Below are positions 32,565-40,148 of a stretch of DNA of 46,783 bases, piece by piece. Each line of letters starts with the position of its first letter. Within the stretch, counting starts at the first letter, position 1. Source of the stretch: Actinomycetes bacterium (GTDB taxonomy: Bacteria > Actinomycetota > Acidimicrobiia > Acidimicrobiales > UBA8190); contig JAKAQW010000006.1 of the NCBI GenBank assembly GCA_021819525.1, positions 1 to 46,783 of the forward strand, read 5' to 3'. The translations under genes and the position numbers were made by a program. The notes under the pieces are model-generated. The model was not told where the DNA came from. It did no database searches and saw only the letters and a program-made list of their open reading frames with translations.

Positions 32565-33455
32565 TCAGGAGTCGGCGGGGAACATCCTCACCAGCTCGCT
32601 CTCACCGGTACCACCCGTCGGCGCAGCCCACCGAGGTACGAGCCCGCCCAGCCGGCTGCGTGCCCGAGCCGACGGCGCTCCGTGCACGCTGTTCGGCGGC
32701 TCGGGCACTGTACCGCCGGGACCATGTCCTGACGGGTGAGCCCGCACGGCCGAGACCCGGACGGCTCCCCATGGCGCGATGGCCGAGGTGCGAGACGTCT
32801 CGACGCCAGCTGGCACCAGCTCCAGGTCGACGGGACCGGTGTTGGCCGCCGTCGCTGCGGCCAGCACGCCGATCGATGCCGAGCCAGCGACCTGCGCCAC
32901 GCTCGCGGCGTAAGCGTCGGGTTCGCTCGCAGGGCTGGAAGCGCCGCGCAGCAGCCGGCTTGCCCCAGCAGCCTGTCGCGACTGGCCTGCCCGCACGGAC
33001 TCAGCCACCCGGAACAGGCGGTCGAAGACCAGGTACTTCCCGATGAACAACACGCCGTACGCAGCCAGGTTGGCCCCGTCGACGACCACGATCTCGACCA
33101 GGTGGTGCAGGTCATGGGCCCGCCCGAGCTCTGCTGCGAGATCGGCGGTCACCATGGAGATGGCGATGCCGGCCACGGACAGCACCCAGAACGGCATGAC
33201 CTCGCGCCACAGGTCGGAACGGCCACCCTTGCCCCAGGTCCAGGTCCGGTTCAACCAGTAGGCGGGAACCGTGGCCACGACGTTCGCGAACACCGTGCTG
33301 GCAACCGCCCCCCACCAGCGAAAGACCCCGTACACCACGGTGAGCACCGCGAACGAGACAACGGTGGTGATCACCGAGCCCATCACGTACCGGTACAGCT
33401 TCTTCCCCTGGGGGCTCCGGTAGAACGCCCACAGCCACTCGAGACCGTAACGCAT
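32565..33455 (-). CDS. GtrA-family membrane protein with disordered C-terminal tail
   Basis: The 296-residue protein has four hydrophobic helices within residues 20-150, matching the GtrA/DPMS-type family, whose members are linked to export or translocation of lipid-linked sugars. The pattern LYRYVMGSVITTVVSFAVL, YWLNRTWTWG and a final LFIGKYLVFDRLF is characteristic. The last 145 residues are low-complexity and probably disordered, far beyond the usual family length of about 130-150. ATG 33455 follows a leaderless -10 (TACTGT) at 7 nt. No glycosyltransferase is adjacent. Confidence 0.83.
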   Translation of the reverse strand: MRYGLEWLWAFYRSPQGKKLYRYVMGSVITTVVSFAVLTVVYGVFRWWGAVASTVFANVVATVPAYWLNRTWTWGKGGRSDLWREVMPFWVLSVAGIAISMVTADLAAELGRAHDLHHLVEIVVVDGANLAAYGVLFIGKYLVFDRLFRVAESVRAGQSRQAAGASRLLRGASSPASEPDAYAASVAQVAGSASIGVLAAATAANTGPVDLELVPAGVETSRTSAIAPWGAVRVSAVRAHPSGHGPGGTVPEPPNSVHGAPSARARSRLGGLVPRWAAPTGGTGESELVRMFPADS

Positions 33456-33462
33456 TTGCAAC

Positions 33463-33468
33463 ACAGTA
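33463..33468 (-). promoter_or_regulatory. Leaderless promoter -10 (TACTGT) for the GtrA-like gene
   Basis: TACTGT on the minus strand is followed by 7 nt and the ATG at 33455. In-frame GTG and TTG codons lie between them, so the exact start could shift by one or two codons. Confidence 0.45.
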
Positions 33469-33496
33469 GTGGGCGGCTCGTCCACCGGGTAATCGG

Positions 33497-33585
33497 GCGT
33501 CGTGGCAGGGCGGCCGGGCAGAGCGTCGTGGCAGGGCGGCCGGGCAGGGCGGCCGGGCAGGGCGTCGTGGCAGGGCGGCCGGGCA
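33497..33585. repeat. 24-bp repeat, three copies plus a partial, between gtrA-like and marR genes
   Basis: GCGTCGTGGCAGGGCGGCCG-type 24-bp units lie at 33497-33520, 33523-33546 and 33562-33585, with a partial copy at 33547-33560. They fill the space between the two divergent promoters. Confidence 0.85.
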
Positions 33586-33610
33586 GCACCCTCGAGCGCC
33601 GCTGGCCGGG

Positions 33611-33616
33611 CATAAT
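33611..33616 (+). promoter_or_regulatory. Leaderless promoter -10 (CATAAT) for marR
   Basis: CATAAT ends 6 nt before the GTG start at 33623. No ribosome site is visible. Confidence 0.55.
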
Positions 33617-33622
33617 GGCAGT

Positions 33623-34114
33623 GTGCTGGACAGCGTGCCCACTGGGGTCGAGCCTGACCGGGCGGCCGTGGTCGAAGCCGTCTTGAGCGCCAGCCGGGTG
33701 CTGGTGGCGGTGGCAGCACGTTCCCTGGCAGAGGTCGGCGACGAGGTGACGCTGCCGCAGTACCGGGCACTGGTGGTCCTGGTCTCTCGCGGGCCGCAGC
33801 GAGTGGCTTCGCTGGCCGAGGCGTTGGCCGTCACGCCACCCACCGCCACCCGGATGTGTGACCGTCTGGTCAAGAAGCGTCTGCTCCGGCGCCGGACGTC
33901 GAGCGAGGATCGCCGCGAGGTCCACCTGTCGATCACACCCGCTGGCCGGCAGCTGGTGGCAGAGGTGACTGACCGACGCCGGTGTGAGATCGCGAACCTG
34001 CTGGCCGGCATCCCCGCCAAGGACCAGGCCGCGATGGTCGAGCTCTTCGGCAAGCTGGCCGAGGCGGCCGGCGAGGTTCCCGACCAGAACTGGGCGGTGG
34101 GCTGGGAGCTGTGA
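33623..34114 (+). CDS. MarR-family transcriptional regulator
   Basis: The 163-residue protein is a standard MarR regulator. The winged helix spans about residues 40-115, with SLAEALAVTPPTATRMCDRL as the recognition-helix region and SSEDRREVHLSITPAG as the wing. Terminal helices for dimerisation flank it. It usually binds a phenolic or drug-like ligand and represses a neighbouring gene. The divergent neighbour is the GtrA-like gene, a possible target. No co-directional partner follows; 34115-34314 looks empty. Confidence 0.92.
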   Translation: MLDSVPTGVEPDRAAVVEAVLSASRVLVAVAARSLAEVGDEVTLPQYRALVVLVSRGPQRVASLAEALAVTPPTATRMCDRLVKKRLLRRRTSSEDRREVHLSITPAGRQLVAEVTDRRRCEIANLLAGIPAKDQAAMVELFGKLAEAAGEVPDQNWAVGWEL

Positions 34115-34314
34115 CCGGGGCCGGTGCACACGGTGCTCGGCAGTGCAGATCTGGTGGGAACCGGAGGGCACGGGCCCGACCCGCGTCTGCCGACCCTCGT
34201 GCAGGTGCCGGGCACGCTCCAGACCCGGCGGTGGATGATCACGCCGCCGGGCCTGGAGCCCGACAGTGAGCCAGCGGGAGCAGCGGCGAAGCGCTGGGAC
34301 GCTGAAAGACGTGC

Positions 34315-35160
34315 TCAGCCACCGAGGCTGGTTCTCAGCTCGTCGAGGTCCTGACGAAGCAGCGCCACAGCAGAGCGGATCTCGGCGATCTCTGCCCGCA
34401 GCACCTCGACGTCACTCGATGCCGCTGGCGTGCCGGTGCCGGCGGAGAGGTGCTCGCCGGGAGCGAACTGCCCGGTGGGGCCGGAGGAGCTGTGTGAGCT
34501 GCCGTACCCGCCTGGTCCGTCGCCGGCGAGCTGCTCCCAGCCGCTCACCCGAGGTGCTTCCCCGGCCATGGCACGGTGCGCTGCTCCGGCGCCGGCGGGC
34601 ACGGCCGCAAGGCGGTCGTGCCCGGAGTCGCTCTCGTCTGGGCTTGGGTGGGACCCGCTCCGGTGGCGAGGCGGGCCCACCAGGTCGCTGTAGCGCTCTT
34701 CCTTCTGACCCGGCTGTCGCGACATGCGTACCACGAGCGGTTCGGAGCGCTTCGCCAGCGCACGGAGCTCGGCTTCGACGTCGTCGAGCCGGTCCATCGG
34801 CGCCATGCGCTCGGTGCGGATCCGAAGCTCCCCCACTGTCTGGGGGCCACGAAGCAACAGCACGGCGAGCAGGGCCCGCGCTCGTGGCTCCAAGCCCCAC
34901 GCTTCGTCGAGCACGTGCCGGTAGCGGACCACCGAGCGGCCGTGCGAGGGCAGCACGAACCGGACGAGGCGGGCATCTCGCAGGGAGTCGAGCGACTCGC
35001 GGACCGCATCCTCGCCGAGCGCCATTACCGGGTCTCGGTTCGAAGCCTGGTTGCAGGCGAGGACCAGCGCGTTCAGGGTCAACGGGTACTGCTGGGGGGT
35101 GGTCAGCTCCTTCTCCACCAAGCTCCCGATCACCCGTGCCTGCACCGCGTCGAGCTGCAT
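34315..35160 (-). CDS. DUF480/YceH-family protein with extra linker and coiled coil
   Basis: The 281-residue protein has the YceH winged-helix repeats at about residues 1-165: QARVIGSLVEKELTTPQQYPL, LNALVLACNQASNRDPVM, and LLLRGPQTVGELRIRTERM. The C-terminal coiled coil of YceH is kept (residues 250-281). Between the two lies a disordered linker of about 85 residues, so the protein is longer than the usual 215-220. The molecular role of YceH is not established. ATG 35160 follows a leaderless -10. It is a separate unit from the TPP enzyme upstream. Confidence 0.88.
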   Translation of the reverse strand: MQLDAVQARVIGSLVEKELTTPQQYPLTLNALVLACNQASNRDPVMALGEDAVRESLDSLRDARLVRFVLPSHGRSVVRYRHVLDEAWGLEPRARALLAVLLLRGPQTVGELRIRTERMAPMDRLDDVEAELRALAKRSEPLVVRMSRQPGQKEERYSDLVGPPRHRSGSHPSPDESDSGHDRLAAVPAGAGAAHRAMAGEAPRVSGWEQLAGDGPGGYGSSHSSSGPTGQFAPGEHLSAGTGTPAASSDVEVLRAEIAEIRSAVALLRQDLDELRTSLGG

Positions 35161-35166
35161 CGCACG

Positions 35167-35172
35167 AGTGTA
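35167..35172 (-). promoter_or_regulatory. Leaderless promoter -10 (TACACT) for the YceH-like gene
   Basis: TACACT on the minus strand ends 6 nt before the ATG at 35160. It is a good TAnnnT match and no ribosome site is seen. Confidence 0.55.
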
Positions 35173-35246
35173 CGAGCACGCCATCGCCTGCTTCGCCCGG
35201 GCCCGATCAGCCTGCGCCGCGTGGAGCGAGCCAGGGTCGTGCCGCC

Positions 35247-36923
35247 TCAGAGGCTCCGTTCCATGGGCACGTGCACGAGCGCGGGACCCGGCTCGTGCAA
35301 CGCTCGTTCGAGCTGCACGACCAGCTCGTCGGCGCTCTCGGCCCGCGTTGCCGGCACGCCCATGGCGCCGGCCAGAGCGACGAAGTCCAGATCTGGCCTG
35401 CTCAGATCCAGCATGTCTCGGGCGGCGGGGCCGGGCTCGCCGGCTCTCACCCGGGACAGCTCGAAGCCGAGGATGCCGTAAGCGTGGTTGTCGAGGATCA
35501 CGGTGGTGACGTCGAGCGACTCCCGGGCCTGGGTCCACAGCGCCTGGATGGTGTACATGGCGCTGCCGTCGGCTTCCAGGCACAGCACCTGGCGGCCGGT
35601 GCCGGCGATGGCCACCCCGGCGCCTGTGGCGACGGGCAGTCCTTGGCCGATGGCCCCACCGGTCAGGGTGAGCCAGTCGTGGGGAGGCGCGCCTGCGGTG
35701 CCTCCCGGGATGTGCAGGCCGCCGGTGTTGCTCTCGTCGGAGACCACAGCGCCTTCGGGGAGCACGGCGCCGACGGCCGCAGCCAGCGACTCGGCGGTGA
35801 TCGGCCCGCTGGGCCGGAGGGGGCGGGTGGGCGCCATGGTCGGGACGGGGCTGCCGGTCCCGACACCCAATTCGCCCGCTAGGGCTTCGAGCGCTGCCTC
35901 GGCGTCGTCTGCCGGCCCGGCCAGGAGGTGCACCTGGCAGCCGTCGGGCACGACGCGGCTAGGGAGATCCGGGTAGGCGAAGAACGACACCGGCACCGCG
36001 CAGTCCACCACCACCAGATGCTCGAGCCCAGCCAGCTGGAGCCGCGCCAGCTCGGCCAGGTAGGCCAGCCGCTCTACTGCCGGCACCCCGGCACCGCGCT
36101 CCAGGCGGGCAGGGAACGTCTCGCACAGCAGCTTGGCGTGGCAGCGCTCGGCGATCTGGGCGGCCCGGCGCAGGGGGTCGCCGGTGGTGGCTCGCCCTCC
36201 GATCAGCACGGCGGCCGGCGCGCCGCAGGTCAAGGCCACAGCCACCTCGCGCACCTCGCTGCGCGGCGGATCGGCGTCCCCGCCGAGGACGGCTCCCCGC
36301 GTCCCGATGGTCGTGCGCCCTGGCGGTGCCGAGCCGGTGGTGGTGCTGGGACGTGCGGAGCCGGCATGGCCGCCGCCGTTCGCACGGTCAGCCGGGACGA
36401 GGCGGTCGACCGCCTGGTCGGGCACCGCTGACCACGACACGTCGGCGGGGACGACCAGGGTGGCTACCGTGGCCGGGGGGCCCAAGGCGGCGTCGACGGC
36501 CGCGTCGACGAAGGCGGCCACCTGGGAGCTGTCGGTGACGGTGGCCACCCAGCCCGACATGGGGCGGGCCAGGCCCTCGATGTCGGTGGTGAGTGGCGGG
36601 TCGTAGCGCCGGTGGCCGGTGGCGTGCTCGCCCACCAGGTTCACCACCGGGGTACGCGCCCGGCGGGCGTTGTGGAGGTTCGCCAGACCGTTGGCCATGC
36701 CCGGGCCGAGGTGGAGCAAGGTGGTGGCCGGGCGCCTGGTCATGCGGCCGAACCCGTCGGCAGCGCCGGTGGCCACCCCCTCGAACAGCGCCAGGACCGA
36801 CCGCATGGCTCGCTGGCGGTCCAATGCGGCGACGAAGTGCATCTCCGAGGTGCCCGGGTTGGTGAAGCAGGTGTCGACGCCGCGCCGCACCAGCGTCTCG
36901 ATGGTCTGCTCGGCGCCGTTCAT
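35247..36923 (-). CDS. Thiamine-diphosphate enzyme, acetolactate synthase/benzoylformate decarboxylase-like
   Basis: The 558-residue protein has the three-domain layout of TPP-dependent 2-oxoacid enzymes. The N-terminal part begins NGAEQTIETLVRRGVDTCF with NPGTSEMHFV and the activating Glu in LFEGVATGAADG (near residue 48). The C-terminal TPP/Mg site is EADGSAMYTIQALWT ending in ILDNHAYGIL. Database names for this group are usually acetolactate synthase large subunit, but no small regulatory subunit is adjacent. GGAGG precedes ATG 36923. It lies 57 nt downstream of a 2-hydroxyacid oxidase gene on the same strand, which suggests it acts on the resulting 2-oxoacid. Confidence 0.87.
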   Translation of the reverse strand: MNGAEQTIETLVRRGVDTCFTNPGTSEMHFVAALDRQRAMRSVLALFEGVATGAADGFGRMTRRPATTLLHLGPGMANGLANLHNARRARTPVVNLVGEHATGHRRYDPPLTTDIEGLARPMSGWVATVTDSSQVAAFVDAAVDAALGPPATVATLVVPADVSWSAVPDQAVDRLVPADRANGGGHAGSARPSTTTGSAPPGRTTIGTRGAVLGGDADPPRSEVREVAVALTCGAPAAVLIGGRATTGDPLRRAAQIAERCHAKLLCETFPARLERGAGVPAVERLAYLAELARLQLAGLEHLVVVDCAVPVSFFAYPDLPSRVVPDGCQVHLLAGPADDAEAALEALAGELGVGTGSPVPTMAPTRPLRPSGPITAESLAAAVGAVLPEGAVVSDESNTGGLHIPGGTAGAPPHDWLTLTGGAIGQGLPVATGAGVAIAGTGRQVLCLEADGSAMYTIQALWTQARESLDVTTVILDNHAYGILGFELSRVRAGEPGPAARDMLDLSRPDLDFVALAGAMGVPATRAESADELVVQLERALHEPGPALVHVPMERSL

Positions 36924-36980
36924 CGGCGTTCCTCCGTCGGTCGGCGGGTGCTGTGACCCACGATGTGGCCCACTGTAGGG

Positions 36981-38411
36981 CTACAGCCGTGGTGGGGCCG
37001 ACACCGGGGCGGCCACGGGGCCGACGCCGGGCCCCAGGGTCCCTCTCGGGTCGAAGACCTGCTTGATCTGGCGGAGGAGGCTCACATGTGCCGGATCTGC
37101 CAAGGCGGCGAAGGCGGCCTGCTTCGCCCGCCCGATCCCGTGCTCGCCGGACACCGCGCCTCCGAGCTCGACGGCGTACGTGAAGATCTGGTCGAGGAGA
37201 CGGGAGCGGATCGACTTGTCGGGTTGGAACACCGACAGGTGGACGTTGCCGTCCCCGACGTGCCCGCACCCGGTCACAAGCGTGCCGCTGCCTGCGGCCA
37301 GATCGGCGGCGCGGGCCAGCAGGTCGGGAATGGCGGACCGCGGGACCACCACGTCCACGATGTCGTCGGCCCCGGCAGCCTTGGCCGCGAAGAAGGCCCG
37401 TTCCCGGGCTTCGACGAGCGCGGCCCCGGCGCTCGGCGGCAAGACGTACACCTCGAGCGCGCCATGGTGGCCGAGCACCGTGCCGACGACGGCGGCATCG
37501 TCGTCGAGCTGTCCCGGGTCGCGGCTTTGCAGGCCGACCAGCAAGTAGGCGCTCGAGCGCTCGCTGACGGCCGGCTCCACTCCCAGCTCGATGCCGGCTG
37601 CCCGGGTGATGCCGGCCATCGACAGAAGGTCGACGTACTCGAGCATGGACGGCTCGACCCCGCTGGCCACCAACGGCGCGATCGCTGCGGCCAGGGTCGG
37701 GAGGTCTCCGAAGGGGACGAGGAGGGTGCTCTGGGCGGTCGGTCGCCGCTGGAGTCGGATCGTCACCTCGGTGACCAGGGCTAACGTGCCTTCAGAGCCG
37801 ATGACCAGCTGGGTGAGATCGTAGCCGGTGGAGATCTTCGCCAGCCTCCCGCCGCAGCGCAGCACCGTGCCCGAGGCGAGCACGAGCTCGAGGCCGACCA
37901 CGTGGTTCCGGGTCACGCCGAAGCGTACGGCCCGCATGCCGCCGGCGTTGGTGGCCACGGTTCCTCCCACGGTGGCGCTCGCCTCACCAGGTTGCACCGG
38001 GTAGAAGAGGCCGTAGGGGGCGAGGATCTCGTCGAGCCGAGCCAGGGTGACACCGGGCTGCACCACGGCCATCTGGTCAGCCACGTCCACCTCGATCACA
38101 CTGGCCATCCGGTCGAAGGCCACGACGATGCCGGCGTGGTGTCCGACGCACGCCCCCGACAGCCCGGTGCCGCCCCCCCGGGCGGTGACGGTGATGCCGT
38201 GGCCGTCGCAGTGGCTGACCACGGCGGCCACCTCGGTAGTGGTGGCTGGTCGGACCACAGCCAGTGGTCGCACCGGGTCGACGGTCAGGCACTCGTCGTG
38301 GGTGTCGTCGTCGCTGATGCGGAGGCCGGAGGCGACGTGGGCTTCGCCCACGATCTCCGCGAGGTGCCGCGCCACGGCGTGCGGGCCGGGATCCGGGTGC
38401 TCGATGGTCAT
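36981..38411 (-). CDS. FAD-linked 2-hydroxyacid oxidase (GlcD / D-lactate dehydrogenase family)
   Basis: The 476-residue protein matches the VAO/PCMH flavoprotein family. The FAD-binding domain covers residues 40-215, with PVRPLAVVRPATTTEVAAVV, ARGGGTGLSGACVG, PGEASATVGGTVATNAGG and the IGSEGTLALVTEVT segment. The C-terminal catalytic domain contains HVGDGNVHLSVF and GGAVSGEHGIGRAK. Substrates of relatives include glycolate, D-lactate and D-2-hydroxyglutarate. There is no adjacent glcE/glcF, so it may act alone. ATG 38411 gives the expected N-terminus; the frame extends much further upstream without similarity. It precedes the TPP enzyme by 57 nt and is probably co-transcribed. Confidence 0.92.
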   Translation of the reverse strand: MTIEHPDPGPHAVARHLAEIVGEAHVASGLRISDDDTHDECLTVDPVRPLAVVRPATTTEVAAVVSHCDGHGITVTARGGGTGLSGACVGHHAGIVVAFDRMASVIEVDVADQMAVVQPGVTLARLDEILAPYGLFYPVQPGEASATVGGTVATNAGGMRAVRFGVTRNHVVGLELVLASGTVLRCGGRLAKISTGYDLTQLVIGSEGTLALVTEVTIRLQRRPTAQSTLLVPFGDLPTLAAAIAPLVASGVEPSMLEYVDLLSMAGITRAAGIELGVEPAVSERSSAYLLVGLQSRDPGQLDDDAAVVGTVLGHHGALEVYVLPPSAGAALVEARERAFFAAKAAGADDIVDVVVPRSAIPDLLARAADLAAGSGTLVTGCGHVGDGNVHLSVFQPDKSIRSRLLDQIFTYAVELGGAVSGEHGIGRAKQAAFAALADPAHVSLLRQIKQVFDPRGTLGPGVGPVAAPVSAPPRL

Positions 38412-38660
38412 GGCCTGCCGGCCTTCCTCTCCTGGGACGGGGCACGGTGTCGGGCTGGGGGCGGGAGCTCGGGTCACGGTGGCAGGCGTTCGTGCAGGCG
38501 AAGTCGGGGTGGCCAGGGTATGGATCGCTGGTGACCCGCACGAGCGCGCAGCAGGGGTGGTGACCCGTGGCAACCTTAGGTGCTCGTCGTCCGGCAGGTC
38601 GCCGTGCGACGTAGGTAAAGGCGTCGGCCCGGTCGGCGCTGCCAGGAGGGGCCGGGGTCG

Positions 38661-39833
38661 ATGAACTGGGTGGACGTGGTGGTGCTGGCCCTGGTGGCGC
38701 TGTCGGCTCTCCGCGGGCTGCGGCAGGGCGCGGCCATGCAGGTCCTCTCCTTCGGCGGCTTCTGGATCGGCCTGGTGATCGGGGCCCTGCTCACTCCGCC
38801 GTTGGCCCGCTTGGTGCACACCTCTACCGCGAAGACCGTGGTGGCCGCGGTGGTGGTGTTCGGCATGGCCGGGCTGGTCGGTGCGCTCGGACGGCTGGCC
38901 GGCAGCCATTCGAGCCGCCTGCTGCAGCGGCTGCGCCTCGGGCTGGTGGACTCGGCGTTCGGCGTGGTGGTCGGCGTGGTCGCCACGTTGGTAGCGACGT
39001 GGCTGGTGGCCAGCGTGCTGGTGAACAGCCAGTTCACTTCCCTCGACGCGGCCATCGGTCAGTCCAAGGTGGTCCGGGCGCTCGACTCGGTCATGCCTGA
39101 GCCACCCACCATCTTCTCGAAGATCGAGTCGTTCTTGTCCACCGAGGGCTTTCCGGTGGTGTTCTCGGGGTTGCCACCGGCGGCGGCCGGCCCGGTGAAG
39201 CCACCGAGCAGTGCCACGGTGGCCGAGGCCGAAGCCGCCGCCGAACGGTCGACGGTGAAGATCGTGGGGGAGGGTTGCGGCGTCATCCAGGAGGGTTCGG
39301 GCTTCGTGGTCGACGGCGACCTCGTCGTCACCAACGCCCACGTCGTCGCAGGGATCGCCCACCCGGTGGTGGAGGCGCTCAACGGTGGGCCCTACCCGAC
39401 CGACATCGTGCTCTACGACCCCCGGCTGGACCTCGCGGTCATGCGGGTGCCGGGGCTGCACGAGCCGTCGTTGACCATCGACGGGTCGTTGGTGGCGCGC
39501 GGGGTGACCGGTGCCGCCCTGGGCTACCCCGGCGGCGGCCCTTTCACCGCCCAGCCGGCTGCAGTCGCAGACGCGTTCGAGGCTACCGGCCTCGACATCT
39601 ACGGCCGGGTCCAGACCACCCGCGAGGTCTACGAGATCGACAGCGTCATCCGTCCCGGCAATTCCGGTGGACCGCTGGTAGAGCCCGACGGCGAGGTGGT
39701 CGGGGTGGTGTTCGCCCGGTCGACGACCAACGGTGACGTCGGCTACGCCCTCGCCTCACCGGCCGTGCTGGCAAAGGTGCACCAGGCCGAGGTGGCCACG
39801 ACCGCGGTCTCCACCCAAGGGTGCATCAACTGA
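38661..39833 (+). CDS. marP: MarP-type periplasmic serine protease with CvpA membrane domain
   Basis: The 390-residue protein has a CvpA-like membrane domain of four helices (about residues 1-125), a linker, and a trypsin-like protease. The catalytic triad is His227 (VVTNAHVVAG), Asp257 (PRLDLAVMRVP) and Ser335 (RPGNSGGPLV). These positions are within 8 residues of M. tuberculosis MarP (Rv3671c: H235, D264, S343), required for acid and oxidative stress resistance. Cysteines flank the protease domain (EGCGV and the terminal QGCIN) and could form its regulatory disulfide. ATG 38661 has AGGAGG 12 nt upstream. It is divergent from the hydroxyacid oxidase. Confidence 0.93.
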   Translation: MNWVDVVVLALVALSALRGLRQGAAMQVLSFGGFWIGLVIGALLTPPLARLVHTSTAKTVVAAVVVFGMAGLVGALGRLAGSHSSRLLQRLRLGLVDSAFGVVVGVVATLVATWLVASVLVNSQFTSLDAAIGQSKVVRALDSVMPEPPTIFSKIESFLSTEGFPVVFSGLPPAAAGPVKPPSSATVAEAEAAAERSTVKIVGEGCGVIQEGSGFVVDGDLVVTNAHVVAGIAHPVVEALNGGPYPTDIVLYDPRLDLAVMRVPGLHEPSLTIDGSLVARGVTGAALGYPGGGPFTAQPAAVADAFEATGLDIYGRVQTTREVYEIDSVIRPGNSGGPLVEPDGEVVGVVFARSTTNGDVGYALASPAVLAKVHQAEVATTAVSTQGCIN

Positions 39834-39865
39834 CCGATCCAGCTCGACCTCGGGCCGGCATCCCC

Positions 39866-39986
39866 AGCTCGGCCCCCGGCCAGCGCGCCCAGCTCGGCAC
39901 GGGCCGGTACCCCCAATTCGGCACTGGGCCGGTACGCCTTGCTCGGCACGGGCCGGTCCCCCCAGCCGCTCACGGGCCGGTCCCCC
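39866..39986. repeat. Degenerate 24-25 bp tandem repeat downstream of marP
   Basis: Four or five units of a CAGCTCGGCACGGGCCGGTA-type sequence lie at 39866-39889 (most diverged), 39890-39913, 39914-39938, 39939-39962 and 39963-39986. They occupy the 315-bp gap before the GH15 gene, which has no other feature except a promoter at its end. Confidence 0.8.
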
Positions 39987-40136
39987 CGGCCGCTCCGCCC
40001 ACGGGTGCCCCTTTGGCCATGACCCGATGTCGCGCTCGGGCTGGCGCTCGAGGGCGCAGCGCGCACCACTGCCCAGTTCCACCTGCTTCGGGGTGACCCG
40101 CCGGCAGGTGACCACGGTCCGGTGGCGCGACGGGCT

Positions 40137-40142
40137 AAGAAT
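40137..40142 (+). promoter_or_regulatory. Leaderless -10-like element (AAGAAT) for the GH15 gene
   Basis: AAGAAT ends 6 nt before the GTG at 40149, which is the codon giving the normal family N-terminus. The first base departs from TAnnnT. Confidence 0.4.
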
Positions 40143-40148
40143 ATGCTG

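Noticed and set aside
34124-34354. 76-residue plus-strand frame after marR
   Set aside because: It runs into the YceH coding end and has no start signal or recognisable motif.
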